A DNA stretch of 64,000 bases from MFD04580-c1 sp963702995 (GTDB taxonomy: Bacteria; Planctomycetota; Phycisphaerae; Tepidisphaerales; Tepidisphaeraceae): NCBI GenBank assembly GCA_963702995.1, contig OY969783.1, positions 5,022,001-5,086,000 on the forward strand, in the 5' to 3' direction. Positions 10,609 to 19,988 of this stretch are shown one piece after another; the stretch's first letter is position 1; each line of letters starts with the position of its first letter. The position numbers were made by a program, and so were the translations under genes. A model generated the notes under the pieces. The model searched no databases. It had not been told where the DNA came from and worked only from the letters and a program-made list of their open reading frames with translations.

Positions 10609-13364
10609 ATGCCCACTGTCGCTCCGCAAGATGTTCCGCAGCCCGACGTTGTCAGCTCGTCGGACGTCGAACGGCTGCTTGCTCTTGGCAAGGTGAAACA
10701 GGCCGTCGAGCGTGCGAAGGACGAGCACAAGGCACAGCCGACGCCCGAGACGGAGCGGCGCCTCGTCGCGGCCTATGTCGCCCGCATCGAGCAACTCCAG
10801 GCCAAGGGGATGTCGGAGGAGGCGGGCAGCCTCATCGCGTTGGTCACCAGTCGCTTCCCCGCCCAGAAGCACCAGCTTGACGGCCAGCGAACCCGCAACG
10901 CGCTTGCCCAGGGCCTGTTGGGCGAACTGTTCGCTCCATTGGCCGACCCATCCACGCCGCCGGAACGGGTGCGCGAGCTCGAGCAGGTCATTCGCACCAA
11001 GCTCACCGATCTGCCGGGGCTTGCCGCGTGCGCAAGCCTCCCGCTCGACCATCCGCTCCGCCTCGCGGCCAACGCGCTGTGGCAAGCCTTTCAGGCGGTC
11101 ACTTCGCGCCCGGTCGAGGAGGCGGAGGTCGCGCTGTCGATGGTGAGCCACCGCAGCCCGCTTTCAAACTGGAAGTTATTGATCAGGGGCATCGCCGCCT
11201 TCTACCGGGAGGACGATGACGCGGCCCGGCGCTTTCTCAACGCCGTCGCCGAAGATTCGGCGGTCAAAGGCGTCGCGCGGATGATCGTCGGCTTGACGAA
11301 CGGCGTGATGGAGAAGGCGGGGCGGTCCGCGGTGCTCTGCGCCAAGCTGGTCCCCGCTGAAGGCCCGCTTCGGTCGGCCCTGGCCCAGGTTGACCGCGCC
11401 CTTTCCACCTGCGACGAGAGCCTGCTGAAGCGGAGCGTTCGCGACGCGCTGGAGCGTTGCCAGGAGGTCCGGCCAAGCCTTGCAAACCGTCTCAAGCAGC
11501 ACATCCACGCCTCATGCGCCGTCGTCGGGGTTCCAACGGACCTGACGTCCCGACTCGTCCGCGACGTCCCTGTGGATGCCTACTACTGGCGGCTGATGGC
11601 AAAGGCCATCGAGATCAGCCAATCATCGCCGGTCGCCGCCCTCTACTGGCACCGATTCGTGAAGACCGCAAGCGTGGAAGGGCTGTTCGCCGAGCGCAGC
11701 CCCGAAGCGGCCGCCGTCTGGGCCCACATCGGCTCGTACCTGGCCCTCTTGCGGCCCCGCGTGCTCGAGAGCGAGCGGAGGTTGATGGAGAGCGAGTTCG
11801 CCGCCGGACGATTAAACGTGAACATCCCCGGGCTAAAAGGCCCCCTTGTGACGCGCGACGACATTAACGACCTCACCGATGCGCATTGCGCCTTCGCACG
11901 CTCGACCGAGCTCAGCCCCCGCGTCGAAACGTTCCGGACGTGGTGGGCCCAGGCCGAGAGATCTCGCGCGTCGGACAAACAGAAAGAGGCAATCGCTTCC
12001 GCGTGGCATGACTTCGCCCCCGCGGACGGCGAGGCGCTGCTTCACCTCGCGGCCCTGGCCGAGGGCCGCAATGCCCTCACGCTCGCCGCCAAGTGGATCG
12101 CCGAGGCCGAGCGGGTTGACCCGATCAACCCAAGCGTCCGCCAGTCCCGCGCGCGGCTGACGCTGTCGATCACGTGGCGGCATTTCTCGACCCAAAAGAC
12201 GCACCTGATCGAGCAGGACCTCGTCGCGCTTCGAGTCACTCCCCGGCATGCGCGACGGGGACCCGGGGGCGGCCGTGGAGTGCATTCGGGCGTCTGGCAC
12301 GCGCAGCGGGGCGATAAGCCCGCGGCCGCCGCCAGCTTCGACACCGCGCGGCGCCAGCTTGGCTCGCTCGCCGCGTCGGCCTTGCTCGACCTGCTGGCGA
12401 CGACGGCGAAGGTCGCCCGAAACGACAACTGGCCCGATGCCGGCCCGGAAGCTGGCCTCCCCGCCGTCGAATTCGCCCAGGCGGCCGCTCGGCTTGCGAG
12501 GGTGGCCGATCTGATGTCACTCGGCTACGAACGCCCCGCGGCTTGGTCCGCGCCGCTGCGCGAGGCGCTGCTCGTCCGGCCGTCGCCGATTTCGATCTCG
12601 GATTTGCTGGTGATTGCCAGGAGCGAAGTCGAGGACGGGGATTTCCGGCTCTCCTATTCCGCCACGACGGCGGGGCTGCTGCGGTCTGACGCCCGGCGAC
12701 CACGGCGGAGTTCCTCTTGCTGCGGGCGCGGTGCCTGTCGGAGGGAGCCATGCCGGAGCGCGCCGCCCAGTGCTTCGCCACGGCGATGCAGATGGCCCGT
12801 GCCGCCCATGACCAGGCGCTTATCGCCGCCATCCTTGCCGAGACGGAGCGCGCCGGCCTCCGGTTGACGGCCTTGAACGCGTCGGCGGCGCCGCTGCCGC
12901 CGGAATTGGTCGCCCAAGTTGTCGAGAAGGAACGGCAGGCGGAAAGCTTCCCCGGACGCGCCGGCAGTGCTGATTCTCATCTCGTCCCCGAAGCCGTTCG
13001 GCTCGCGTATCGGTCCGGCCGCGACAGCTTCGGCGGCGGCGTTGACGGTTTCGATGATGACGATGACGATGACGATGACGATGTTGAGGATTGGGGCGAC
13101 GAAGCCGACGAGAGCCCTTCATCATTCGATGAAGCCCTTCGACAGCCGAACGCGAGCCGAGGGGGGTCTACGGGTTCCACCGCGGGACTATCGGAGCTGG
13201 TCGAACTGCTCGTCGGCGCGAGCGGCTTATCGAAGGAGGAGCTGGGCAAGGACCCCCGAAAGCTCCTTGAATTGATCGCCGGGCTGCGGCCGGGGCAGGC
13301 GGGGCTCGACGGGGCGAGCGGCGGCACCGGTAAACGAGGTAAGAACAAGCGGCGGGGGAACTAA
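10609..13364 (+). CDS. Large helical repeat protein, putative scaffold of the Hsp70 system (frameshifted)
   Basis: ATG at 10609 follows a strong AAGGAGG site. The protein (~918 residues after correction) is almost all amphipathic helix in TPR/HEAT-like pairs, for example VERLLALGKVKQAVERAKDE and EALLHLAALAEGRNALTLAA. A pair of compensating shifts lies at about 12235-12295 (the frame change restores SLPGMRDGDPGAAVECIRAS), and another shift at about 12690-12715 moves the frame to TTAEFLLLRARCLSEGAMPE. The C-terminal third includes an uninterrupted Asp tract (about 13053-13085) and a basic tail (GKRGKNKRRGN). It ends one base before the J-like gene. Function unknown; helical repeats beside a chaperone triad suggest client capture or assembly. 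Confidence 0.65.
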
Positions 13365-13365
13365 A

Positions 13366-13686
13366 ATGGGCGAGCGAACAACCAGTTTCAGTCACGCCGA
13401 CGCGCTCCAGTTCTTCGCGCTGACCGAGGGGGCGTCGGCCGAAGCGATTCGCAACGCGTACCTTGAGAAGGTGCGGCAGTCGCCTCCCGACCGTGACGCC
13501 GAAGGGTTCGAGGCGGTGCGCGATGCCTACGCGGTCCTGAAGGACCCGGCGTCCCGCGCGAAAGCCGCCGTCGATGCATCTGCCCCGGAAGCCCCTCTGA
13601 CGTCGATCCTCGACGCGGCGCCGGCAAAAAGGGCGTTCGTCGGCCTCCAACTGTGGATGGACGCGCTGAAGGAGAAAAGGCCTTGA
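13366..13686 (+). CDS. J-domain-like protein with a degenerate HPD motif
   Basis: A 106-residue protein built almost only of a J-like fold: helix I-II DALQFFALTEGASAEAIRNA, then YLEKVRQSPPDRDAEGFEAV, then helix III RDAYAVLKDPASRAKAA. The position of the HPD tripeptide, which normally triggers Hsp70 ATP hydrolysis, reads Pro40-Pro41-Asp42. Its gene begins right after the helical protein and its stop codon overlaps the TTG start of the GrpE-like gene (TTGA at 13683-13686), so translation is coupled. It is likely the co-chaperone of the Hsp70 encoded next door, but the missing His argues for altered or absent ATPase stimulation. Assignment is by pattern, not by alignment. Confidence 0.75.
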   Translation: MGERTTSFSHADALQFFALTEGASAEAIRNAYLEKVRQSPPDRDAEGFEAVRDAYAVLKDPASRAKAAVDASAPEAPLTSILDAAPAKRAFVGLQLWMDALKEKRP

Positions 13687-14714
13687 CTGATTTCGACGCC
13701 GCGACCGAAGAGGGATCCCCTCCTTCACAGACCGATCATTCCACCATTCAGCGCGACAGCCTCGACCAAGGCTTTCAGCAAGGCCAAACGGCTCCCGGGA
13801 GCGACGAAATCGCGCAGTCGGCTCCTCCGCCGGAATCGGTGGCGATCACCGACCCAGAGGATGTGGTCCCTCACGGCTCCGACGAGCCGTCCCCGGTGAC
13901 GCCGCCCGATGATGCGATCACCGAGCGCGCCGCGTTACGCGGCCGCCTCGTCCGGCAGTTTGAAGCATGGCTGGATGAGATGCTGGTCGAAGAGCCGCCG
14001 CCGCGGGGGATCCCCGATTCGATACTTGAACTCGCCACCCAGCAGGCGGCCGCCAGCCCCGCCCAGGGGATGGAGAGCGACCTCTACGGCGTTTTCTCGG
14101 CGTTGACGACGTTGAGCGGCGAGGTAAGGCTTCAGGGCCGGGCGTTCAAGCAGTTGTCCGATACACTCGCCACCGTCCCCGAACTGCCGACATTGCTGCG
14201 ACAGGCCCAAGCGGCGCAGGAGAGATCGGCCGCCGACCTTCTGGACGCACTCGCCGCGGCCGCGCCCGAGCCCGACGCGGACGCCCTCAACGCATCGACC
14301 TCGCAGATCGCCGAGCTCCTCATTGACCTGCACGATCGGCTCGATCGCGGTGTGCGGGCGGCCGCGCAGGCCATCGAATTCATCCAGCGCCCCGACCGCC
14401 GCGGCTGGGCGTGGCGCGTCGCCGGCGGGCCGGTGGTGGTCGAGCAGGCGACGCGGCCGGCGGAAGGGCTGCGTGACGCCGCGGCGCTGGCTCTGGGCCG
14501 CCTGCAGTCTTCGATGCAGGAGTGGGGCATTCGCCCGATCGGGAAGGTCGGCGAGTCGTTTGACCCCGAGCGAATGACGGCGGTGGACGTCCGGGCCGTC
14601 GAAGGCGTCGCGGATGGCACCGTCGTCGATGTGATCCGAAGCGGGTATTTTTTGAATGGGGGCCTGAAGGCGATCGCTCGAGTCGCGGTCGCCCGGGCGA
14701 AATCGGCCAACTAG
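13683..14714 (+). CDS. GrpE-like nucleotide exchange factor with long N-terminal extension
   Basis: TTG at 13683 overlaps the stop of the J-like gene. Of ~343 residues, the first ~80 are acidic, Pro/Ser-rich and probably disordered. The middle forms long helices of coiled-coil character (LYGVFSALTTLSGEVRLQGR, LLIDLHDRLDRGVRAAAQAI). The C-terminal ~55 residues match the GrpE beta domain: PIGKVGESFDPERMTAVDV, GVADGTVVDVIRSGYFLNGG, LKAIARVAVARA. GrpE proteins release ADP from Hsp70. Typical GrpE is ~190 residues, so this is a larger, system-specific variant. It lies 17 bp upstream of the Hsp70 gene. Confidence 0.8.
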   Translation: MTDFDAATEEGSPPSQTDHSTIQRDSLDQGFQQGQTAPGSDEIAQSAPPPESVAITDPEDVVPHGSDEPSPVTPPDDAITERAALRGRLVRQFEAWLDEMLVEEPPPRGIPDSILELATQQAAASPAQGMESDLYGVFSALTTLSGEVRLQGRAFKQLSDTLATVPELPTLLRQAQAAQERSAADLLDALAAAAPEPDADALNASTSQIAELLIDLHDRLDRGVRAAAQAIEFIQRPDRRGWAWRVAGGPVVVEQATRPAEGLRDAAALALGRLQSSMQEWGIRPIGKVGESFDPERMTAVDVRAVEGVADGTVVDVIRSGYFLNGGLKAIARVAVARAKSAN

Positions 14715-14731
14715 GCCTTGAGGATGATTTT

Positions 14732-16611
14732 ATGAGCGAGTCGGCCGAACCGATTGTCGGGATTGACCTCGGGACCACCAACTCCGAGATAGCGGCGTTC
14801 ATTGATGGGAAGTCGCAGATCATCGGGAGCCAGGACCGCCTGATGCTCCCGTCCTGTGTCGGCCTTTCGCCGGCGGGTGAGCTGCTCATCGGCGAAGCGG
14901 CGCGGAACCAGATGCTGCTCTACCCGGAGCGCACCGTGCGCAGCGTCAAGCGGCTGATGGGCTCCGATCAGGCCGTCAAGCTCGGCGATCGAACCTTCTC
15001 GCCGCCTGAAGATCTCGGCGCTGATCCTGCGCGAGCTGGCCTCCTGGGCCCAGCGACGCCTGGGGCGCCCGATCAGTAAGGCGGTGATCACCGTCCCCGC
15101 GTACTTCTCCGACGCCCAGCGCGCCGCGACGCGCGACGCCGTGGCGCTGGCGGGGCTGGAGGTCGTCAGGATGATCAACGAGCCGACGGCCGCCAGTCTG
15201 GCCTACGGCCTCGCAGGCGACGTCGGCAAGACCGTGATGATCTATGACCTGGGCGGCGGCACGCTTGACGTCTCGATCGTCCGCATCGATGGCGATGTGA
15301 CCGAGGTCCTTGCCAGCCACGGGAACAATCATCTTGGCGGCGACGATTTCGACCAGAAGCTGGTGGACCACCTTTTGGAGGTGTTCCGCCGCCAGCACGG
15401 CGTGGACCTTCAGAGCGCCAACCCCGGCGGGTATGCGCGGCTCTGGTTCGCCGCCGAGGCGGCCAAGCGGCAGCTCAGCGCCGAGCCCTACGCGACGGTG
15501 CGCGAAGAATCGCTCATGGTCGTGGACGGGCGGCCGCTGAACCTCGAGGTGGAGATCTCCCGCGGCGTGTACGAGGCGATGATTCGGCCGCTCCTGGAGC
15601 AAACGCTCGAAAGTGCCTCCAAGGCGCTGGCTGACGCGGGGATCCCCGGCCCCGCGCTGGACGACATTCTGCTCGTCGGCGGCTCGACGCGAACCCCGCT
15701 CGTCATCCAGTTGTTGGAGACGCTGTGCGGAAGGCCCCCGCGGCAGGATTTGCACCCGGACTTGTGCGTCGCCCTCGGCGCCGGCGTCCTGGCGAGCAGG
15801 CTGGCCGGGCACGACGTCCAGCGACTGCTGATCGACGTTTCGCCGTACTCCTTCGGCCCCAGTTACCTGGGCGAGCGCGACGGCCACGGCTACCCGCATT
15901 GCTACCGGCCGGTCATCAAGCGGAACACGCCCCTCCCGGTCACGCGAACCGAAGAGGTACTTCACCGCATACGATCACCAGACCGAAGTGCAATTGGAGA
16001 TCTACCAGGGCGAGGACCCGGATGCGCTGAAGAACGTGCGGATCGGGATGTTTACGGTGGAAGGGCTGCAATCGAGGGCCGGCGCGAACCCGGTCCTCTG
16101 CCGGATGCGCCTCGACCTGGACGGCGTTCTCCACGTGACCGCCATCGAGAAGGAGACGGGGCTAAGCAAGCACGTTCAGTTCGCGGGCGCCACCCGCCGT
16201 CAGGACGAGGCCCAGATCAATCGCTCCCGGGCCGACCTGGAAGAACTCTTCCGTGGGCGATTTGGAGGGGCCGAGGGGGACGCCGGCTGGGGAGGCGAGA
16301 TGCTCGAAGGGCAGACGGTCGAGAAGGAGGCCGGCGCCAAGGAGGTGGGCGACAAGGAGGTGGGCGACAAGGAGGCGGGCGCCGGCAAGGCCCCCGACGC
16401 TCGGCCGCCCGCGGGGAGCGGCACGGCCGAATCCACCGAGCTGGTTGAGCGGTGCAGAAAGGCGATGCCTTCCATGCATGACGAAGATCGGGAAGAGGCC
16501 GTGAACCTGACGGAAGAAGTCGTCAACGCCGCGCAGGGGGCCGATCCGGCGGCGCTGGCCAAGGCGTGTGAGTCGCTCCGCGAGTTCCTCTTTTTCGTCG
16601 AGGGGCGATGA
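14732..16611 (+). CDS. Hsp70 (DnaK-family) chaperone, two apparent frameshifts
   Basis: Starts with ATG at 14732 (MSESAEPIVGIDLGTTNSEI). ATPase signatures are present in order: IDLGTTNS, VITVPAYFSDAQRAATRDA, MINEPTAASLAYGLAGD, IYDLGGGTLDVSIV and DDILLVGGSTRTPLV. The substrate-binding beta domain follows (KRNTPLPV, EVQLEIYQGED, LDLDGVLHVTAIEKETG) and then a shortened helical tail with a KEVGD repeat. Reading needs a shift at about 15008-15012 (SPPE to ISALILREL) and another at about 15958-15964 (TEEV to FTAYDHQ). Each is a +1 change, as if one base were inserted. Everything on both sides is well conserved, so sequencing error or very recent damage is likely. It forms the core of the operon with its own J-like and GrpE-like partners, distinct from a housekeeping dnaK locus. 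Confidence 0.85.
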
Positions 16612-16874
16612 CGGACCCGCGGCCGCCGATCGCATTGAAGTGCCCCGTCTGCAACGCGGGGTTTCGTGACGCGTCCGTCTGCTCGCGTTGCGGGACCGAC
16701 CTTGGCCCGTTGATGCGCGTCGCGGCCGCCGCGTTCCACGCGCGTCAACGTGCCCGGGACGCGCTGCGAAACGGGGATCTGCGGTCGGCCCTGCGCTGGT
16801 CGGCGTCGGCCTGGGGCGCCCACCGTGTCGGCCCCCGACCGATCTCCTCCCCTCAAACCACAGCAACGGAATGA
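16608..16874 (+). CDS. Small zinc-ribbon protein of the Hsp70 operon
   Basis: ATG at 16608 overlaps the Hsp70 stop (ATGA), so the two are translationally coupled. Residues ~11-33 hold a four-cysteine ribbon, CPVCNAGFRDASVCSRCGTD, followed by a basic helix (AFHARQRARDALRNGDLRSA) that resembles half of a TPR pair. 88 residues. It is the last gene of the operon before a MITE-like repeat. A zinc-binding adaptor or substrate-recognition role, by loose analogy with the DnaJ zinc domain, is only a guess. Confidence 0.7.
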   Translation: MTDPRPPIALKCPVCNAGFRDASVCSRCGTDLGPLMRVAAAAFHARQRARDALRNGDLRSALRWSASAWGAHRVGPRPISSPQTTATE

Positions 16875-16888
16875 GCGGGCACCCCGAA

Positions 16889-17099
16889 CTTAACACGACA
16901 GCGTTGGTTGGCGATAAGACCTGACGAGCGAAATCCGAAGCAGGAAGAACCAAGGAACCCAAAGAGGGCCGAAGCGGAAATCGACTCGTCCGCTTGCACT
17001 GGTTTCTTTCGTTCCTCTTGGTCATTCATTCGGATTTGGTGCTTCGGAGTTTGCTTTTTCGTCGTGCGGCCATCCACAAGGCAGCGCTGTAGTCTTAAG
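16889..17099. repeat. MITE-like element, copy 1
   Basis: About 211 bp bounded by inverted ends, CTTAACACGACAGCGTTG on the left and the complement of the right end CTTAAGACTACAGCGCTG. The interior is AT-richer, with CGAAATCCGAAGCA near one end and ATTCGGATTTGGTGCTTCGG near the other. No coding capacity of its own. A related copy is at 21519-21746. Confidence 0.65.
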
Positions 17100-17157
17100 T
17101 CGCCTTACAGTACGCGCCCGCGAGAGGCTCGCATCAGGTGAGGAGGGCGGGTGAGGG

Positions 17158-17502
17158 TCAGGCCATTTCGGGCGGCCCTGGAGGGTCGATTCGAACGTTG
17201 AACGCGCCAGCATGGATAACCAGGCCTGTGTCGCTTCGCGACATGTGGACGGAGTCGAGCCCGTAAAAGACCTGCTTGCCCGCGCGCCGGTTCGCGATGA
17301 GGCCGCGCATCCGCAGCAGGCCAAGATGGTGGCTGACGGTGGGTTGGGGAAGTTGAAGTTCGGCGCAGAGACTTCCGACGTTTCGTTCCCCCGCGGAAAG
17401 AATCATCAGGATTTTCAGCCGGGTGCCGTCCGACAGCAGCTTGAACAGCGCGGCCAGGGGCTCGAGGTCCTGTTCGGATACCCCGGGTCCAGGTTTCACC
17501 AT
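17158..17502 (-). CDS. ArsR/SmtB-family transcriptional regulator
   Basis: 114 residues with a winged-helix core: LAALFKLLSDGTRLKILMIL, SLCAELQLPQPTVSHHLGLL (recognition helix TVSHHL) and the wing RRAGKQVFYGLD. There is no CxC-type metal site in the alpha3 helix; the only Cys is in SLCAEL, so it is not a classic arsenic or cadmium sensor. ATG at 17502 gives a normal N-terminus. It stands alone, with no obvious target gene beside it, so what it regulates cannot be read from context. Confidence 0.85.
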   Translation of the reverse strand: MVKPGPGVSEQDLEPLAALFKLLSDGTRLKILMILSAGERNVGSLCAELQLPQPTVSHHLGLLRMRGLIANRRAGKQVFYGLDSVHMSRSDTGLVIHAGAFNVRIDPPGPPEMA

Positions 17503-17825
17503 TTCGCCAATCTCCTCGGCTCAATCAGCCTCGTACCCCGGGTCGCCCGCTGCGAGTGTTGGATCGAATCCGCATTGCTGCGCTGCCACCCCAACCGGTC
17601 CGAGCCGTTTGAGCGGATGATACGGCCTTCAGGCGGAGCCAGTCAAAACGCGTATACAGATTTTTGTGATGGCGGCCAGAGGTTCGTTCCCAGCTCCCCA
17701 AGCGTCTCGCGGAAACCCGGCCCCATTTTCGACGCGCCATGCGGCCCCCGCACCTTGACCCAATTCGGCCGCCGGTTAGAATCACTTCTCCTTCGATCCG
17801 CGCCGCCGATCGAAACGACTGACCC
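17503..17825. other. Gene-free region upstream of the tRNA
   Basis: Contains the upstream region of the ArsR gene (leftward) and the approach to the tRNA gene (rightward). No ORF with coding character, no repeat and no recognisable RNA structure was seen apart from the tRNA itself. Confidence 0.5.
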
Positions 17826-17896
17826 GGGGCCATGGTCTAACGGGATGACGACTGAATCGCATTCAGTAAATCGGGGTTCGATTCCCCGTGGCTCCA
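17826..17896 (+). tRNA. tRNA-Ala (anticodon CGC)
   Basis: Full cloverleaf in 71 bases: acceptor GGGGCCA with TGGCTCC plus discriminator A, short D arm GTC/GAC with GG in the loop, anticodon arm ACTGA-ATCGCAT-TCAGT, variable AAAT, and T arm CGGGG-TTCGATT-CCCCG. The anticodon is CGC, and the acceptor has the G3:U70 wobble that is the main alanine identity element, so both agree. CCA is not encoded. A T5 run follows directly. It stands at the left edge of an accessory region whose 73-bp repeats also end in GGCTCCA. Confidence 0.82.
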
Positions 17897-18186
17897 TTTT
17901 TAGACGCAAAATGAATCATTCTACCTCGATCGAGGTGCAACTCCGTGGCTCTACGCCACAATGCCAATACGCTCAAGCAGGCGTCATTTCGTAATTCGGT
18001 GGGCAGAATTCTCGGCTTGCGGGTGCGTGGATCGGGTTTTGGCGCGTGTCCTTGTGACTCTTGCTCATAGCTGCCTCCCTTGGCAAAATGTGTGCGTGCG
18101 AGAAGGCTCCGGTGGTGTCGGAATGCACTTAACGATTAACAACGAGCAAGGCAGCATTGAAGATTTTGGACGCCCAACATTCCAGC

Positions 18187-19038
18187 ATGTCGAGCGCGCG
18201 GCCAACTGACCGAAGGTTGATCTACGGGGAAATCGTTCCGATCATGCGCTGGGCGGGCAGCAAGCGGAAGAGCCTGCAATCTCTGGCTGCTTTCTGGAGC
18301 GACAGGTTTGAGCGATACATTGAGCCATTCGTCGGCTCCGCGTGTCTTTTTTTGAAGATCAAACCAAAGTCCGCGATCCTGTCCGATCTGAACTCGTCTT
18401 TGATTGATACCTATCGGGCGATTCGGCGCAAGCCTCGTGTGATCGCGGAACGCCTCTACGCGCTCCCGCGCAATTCGGAGACGTACTACAGTATTCGTAA
18501 GCAGGTCAACACTGTTACTGATCCGACAGAGCGCGCCGCGTTGTTTGTCTATCTGAATCGAAACTGCTTCAACGGGATTTATCGCACGAATCTTACCGGT
18601 GAATTTAACGTACCATTTGGTGCCGATCAGGGCCAATATCCTCGCGTCTGCGATTTTGACACTACCGCAAAACTGCTAAAAAGCGCTACGCTCATGGCCT
18701 GCGACTTTGGAGCCACGCTACGTCATCTGCGCAAAGACGATTTTGTCTATCTCGATCCACCGTTCGCTGCAACGGGCGTCCGCACTTTTGTGGAATATGG
18801 TAAGCGGTCATTTGCTGAAGACGACTTGGATCGCCTATCGCGTCATTTAGATCGTATTAACTCGCGCGGCGCGTTTTTTCTCGTGTCATATGCTGACTGT
18901 CCGCGAGCTCGGGAAATAGCTCAGAATTGGAATTGGAAGGCCATCGAGGTCCGTCGGCAGATTGCCGGTTTCACCTCAAAGCGGAAGGTGGCCGGCGAAT
19001 TGCTCATCTCCAACCTCGCCATGCCGGAGGCCGCATGA
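18187..19038 (+). CDS. D12-class DNA adenine N6-methyltransferase (Dam-like)
   Basis: Motifs of the D12 class are clear: MRWAGSKRKSLQSLAAFW at the N-terminus, the SAM site RYIEPFVGSACLF, AILSDLNSSLIDTYRAI, then FNGIYRTNLTGEFNVPFG and the catalytic motif YLDPPFAATG (DPPF in place of DPPY). It methylates adenine in a short recognition site using SAM. The start could be ATG at 18187 or 18244. It is the first gene of a three-gene set: its stop overlaps the next start (ATGA at 19035). GC is visibly lower than in the chaperone operon, which suggests recent transfer. Linked to a ParB-like nuclease-fold protein and a PRTase, it looks like a modification component of a defence-type system. Confidence 0.88.
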   Translation: MSSARPTDRRLIYGEIVPIMRWAGSKRKSLQSLAAFWSDRFERYIEPFVGSACLFLKIKPKSAILSDLNSSLIDTYRAIRRKPRVIAERLYALPRNSETYYSIRKQVNTVTDPTERAALFVYLNRNCFNGIYRTNLTGEFNVPFGADQGQYPRVCDFDTTAKLLKSATLMACDFGATLRHLRKDDFVYLDPPFAATGVRTFVEYGKRSFAEDDLDRLSRHLDRINSRGAFFLVSYADCPRAREIAQNWNWKAIEVRRQIAGFTSKRKVAGELLISNLAMPEAA

Positions 19039-19988
19039 GTAAAGAGGCCGCCCATGTTATTGGCGTAAAACTAATCAAGATCGACGATCTTCAGCCCAAC
19101 CCGCACAACCCACGCCGACTCTTCGACAAGCTCCCGCTGCAAACACTCCAGGAATCGATTCAGCGTGTCGGCGTGCTGGTGCCCCTAACCGTCTATCAAG
19201 ATTCGAAGACCAAACGGTACGTCATTCTCGACGGGCAACGGCGGTGGATGTGTGCCAAAGCGCTCAACTTGGAGAAAGTTCCGGTCAATGAAGTCGAGGA
19301 GCCGACACTCGTTCAGAACATCGTTACGATGTTCCAAATCCACAAGCTTCGCGAAGATTGGGAGTTGATGCCCACCGCGCTCAAACTCGAACTCTTGATG
19401 AACGAGACAAACGACTCTAACAACAAGCGCGTCGCTGCCCTAACCGGTCTTGACGAAGCAGTTGTTGTACGCTGCAAGAAGCTGCTGTCCTACGAGAAAA
19501 AGTATCAGGACATGATGCTTGACCCGAATCCAGAGCAACGAACAAAAGCTGACTTCTTCATAGAACTCTATCCAGTCCGGCACGATCGCAATGTTCAGAA
19601 ATTCGACTGGTTTCAGCCCGTAAAATTTACCGACCAGATGATCGAAAAGGTGGAGGCTGGTGGTCTGCGCTCGGTGACCGATTTCCGAATCGTGAAACAG
19701 CACATCAACAACGCGGTTAAGGCGAATCGCGTGCAGACAATCTCAAAGAAAATGAAGGAGTTCGCCGAGACGCCGAAGGCGAAGGTGGACGAGCTAGAGG
19801 TCCAGAGCGCAAAGTCTCAAGCGTTGGCTCGCACGCTGACAAAAGACGTTCGCAAACTGATGGAGCAACTCGACGACATCGATGTGGACGCGATGTATGG
19901 TGAAAAGGATCTGTGGGATTCGATGGAAAAGCTGATGGGGCAGCTCCGGACCCTGCTGCTCAAGGCAGACCGGAGACTACGCGAGTGA
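19035..19988 (+). CDS. ParB/Srx-fold (DGQR-type) nuclease-domain protein
   Basis: ATG at 19035 overlaps the methylase stop. Residues ~10-90 form a ParB N-terminal-like domain: LIKIDDLQPNPHNPRRLFD, LQESIQRVGVLVPLTVYQD and the signature VILDGQRRWMCAKAL. The next part has a helix-turn-helix-like stretch (VAALTGLDEAVVVRCKKLLS) as in ParB, and the C-terminal ~90 residues are charged helices suited to coiled coil (AKSQALARTLTKDVRKLMEQ). There is no partner parA. ParB-fold proteins with DGQR in place of ERRW are known from conflict systems, where they may cut or bind nucleotides or DNA. The stop overlaps the GTG start of the PRTase (19985). Confidence 0.82.
   Translation: MSKEAAHVIGVKLIKIDDLQPNPHNPRRLFDKLPLQTLQESIQRVGVLVPLTVYQDSKTKRYVILDGQRRWMCAKALNLEKVPVNEVEEPTLVQNIVTMFQIHKLREDWELMPTALKLELLMNETNDSNNKRVAALTGLDEAVVVRCKKLLSYEKKYQDMMLDPNPEQRTKADFFIELYPVRHDRNVQKFDWFQPVKFTDQMIEKVEAGGLRSVTDFRIVKQHINNAVKANRVQTISKKMKEFAETPKAKVDELEVQSAKSQALARTLTKDVRKLMEQLDDIDVDAMYGEKDLWDSMEKLMGQLRTLLLKADRRLRE

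Noticed and set aside
19035..19988. A plasmid or chromosome partition parB
   Set aside because: No parA and no parS-like sites nearby, and the signature is DGQR in a methylase/PRTase operon. A partition role is unlikely.
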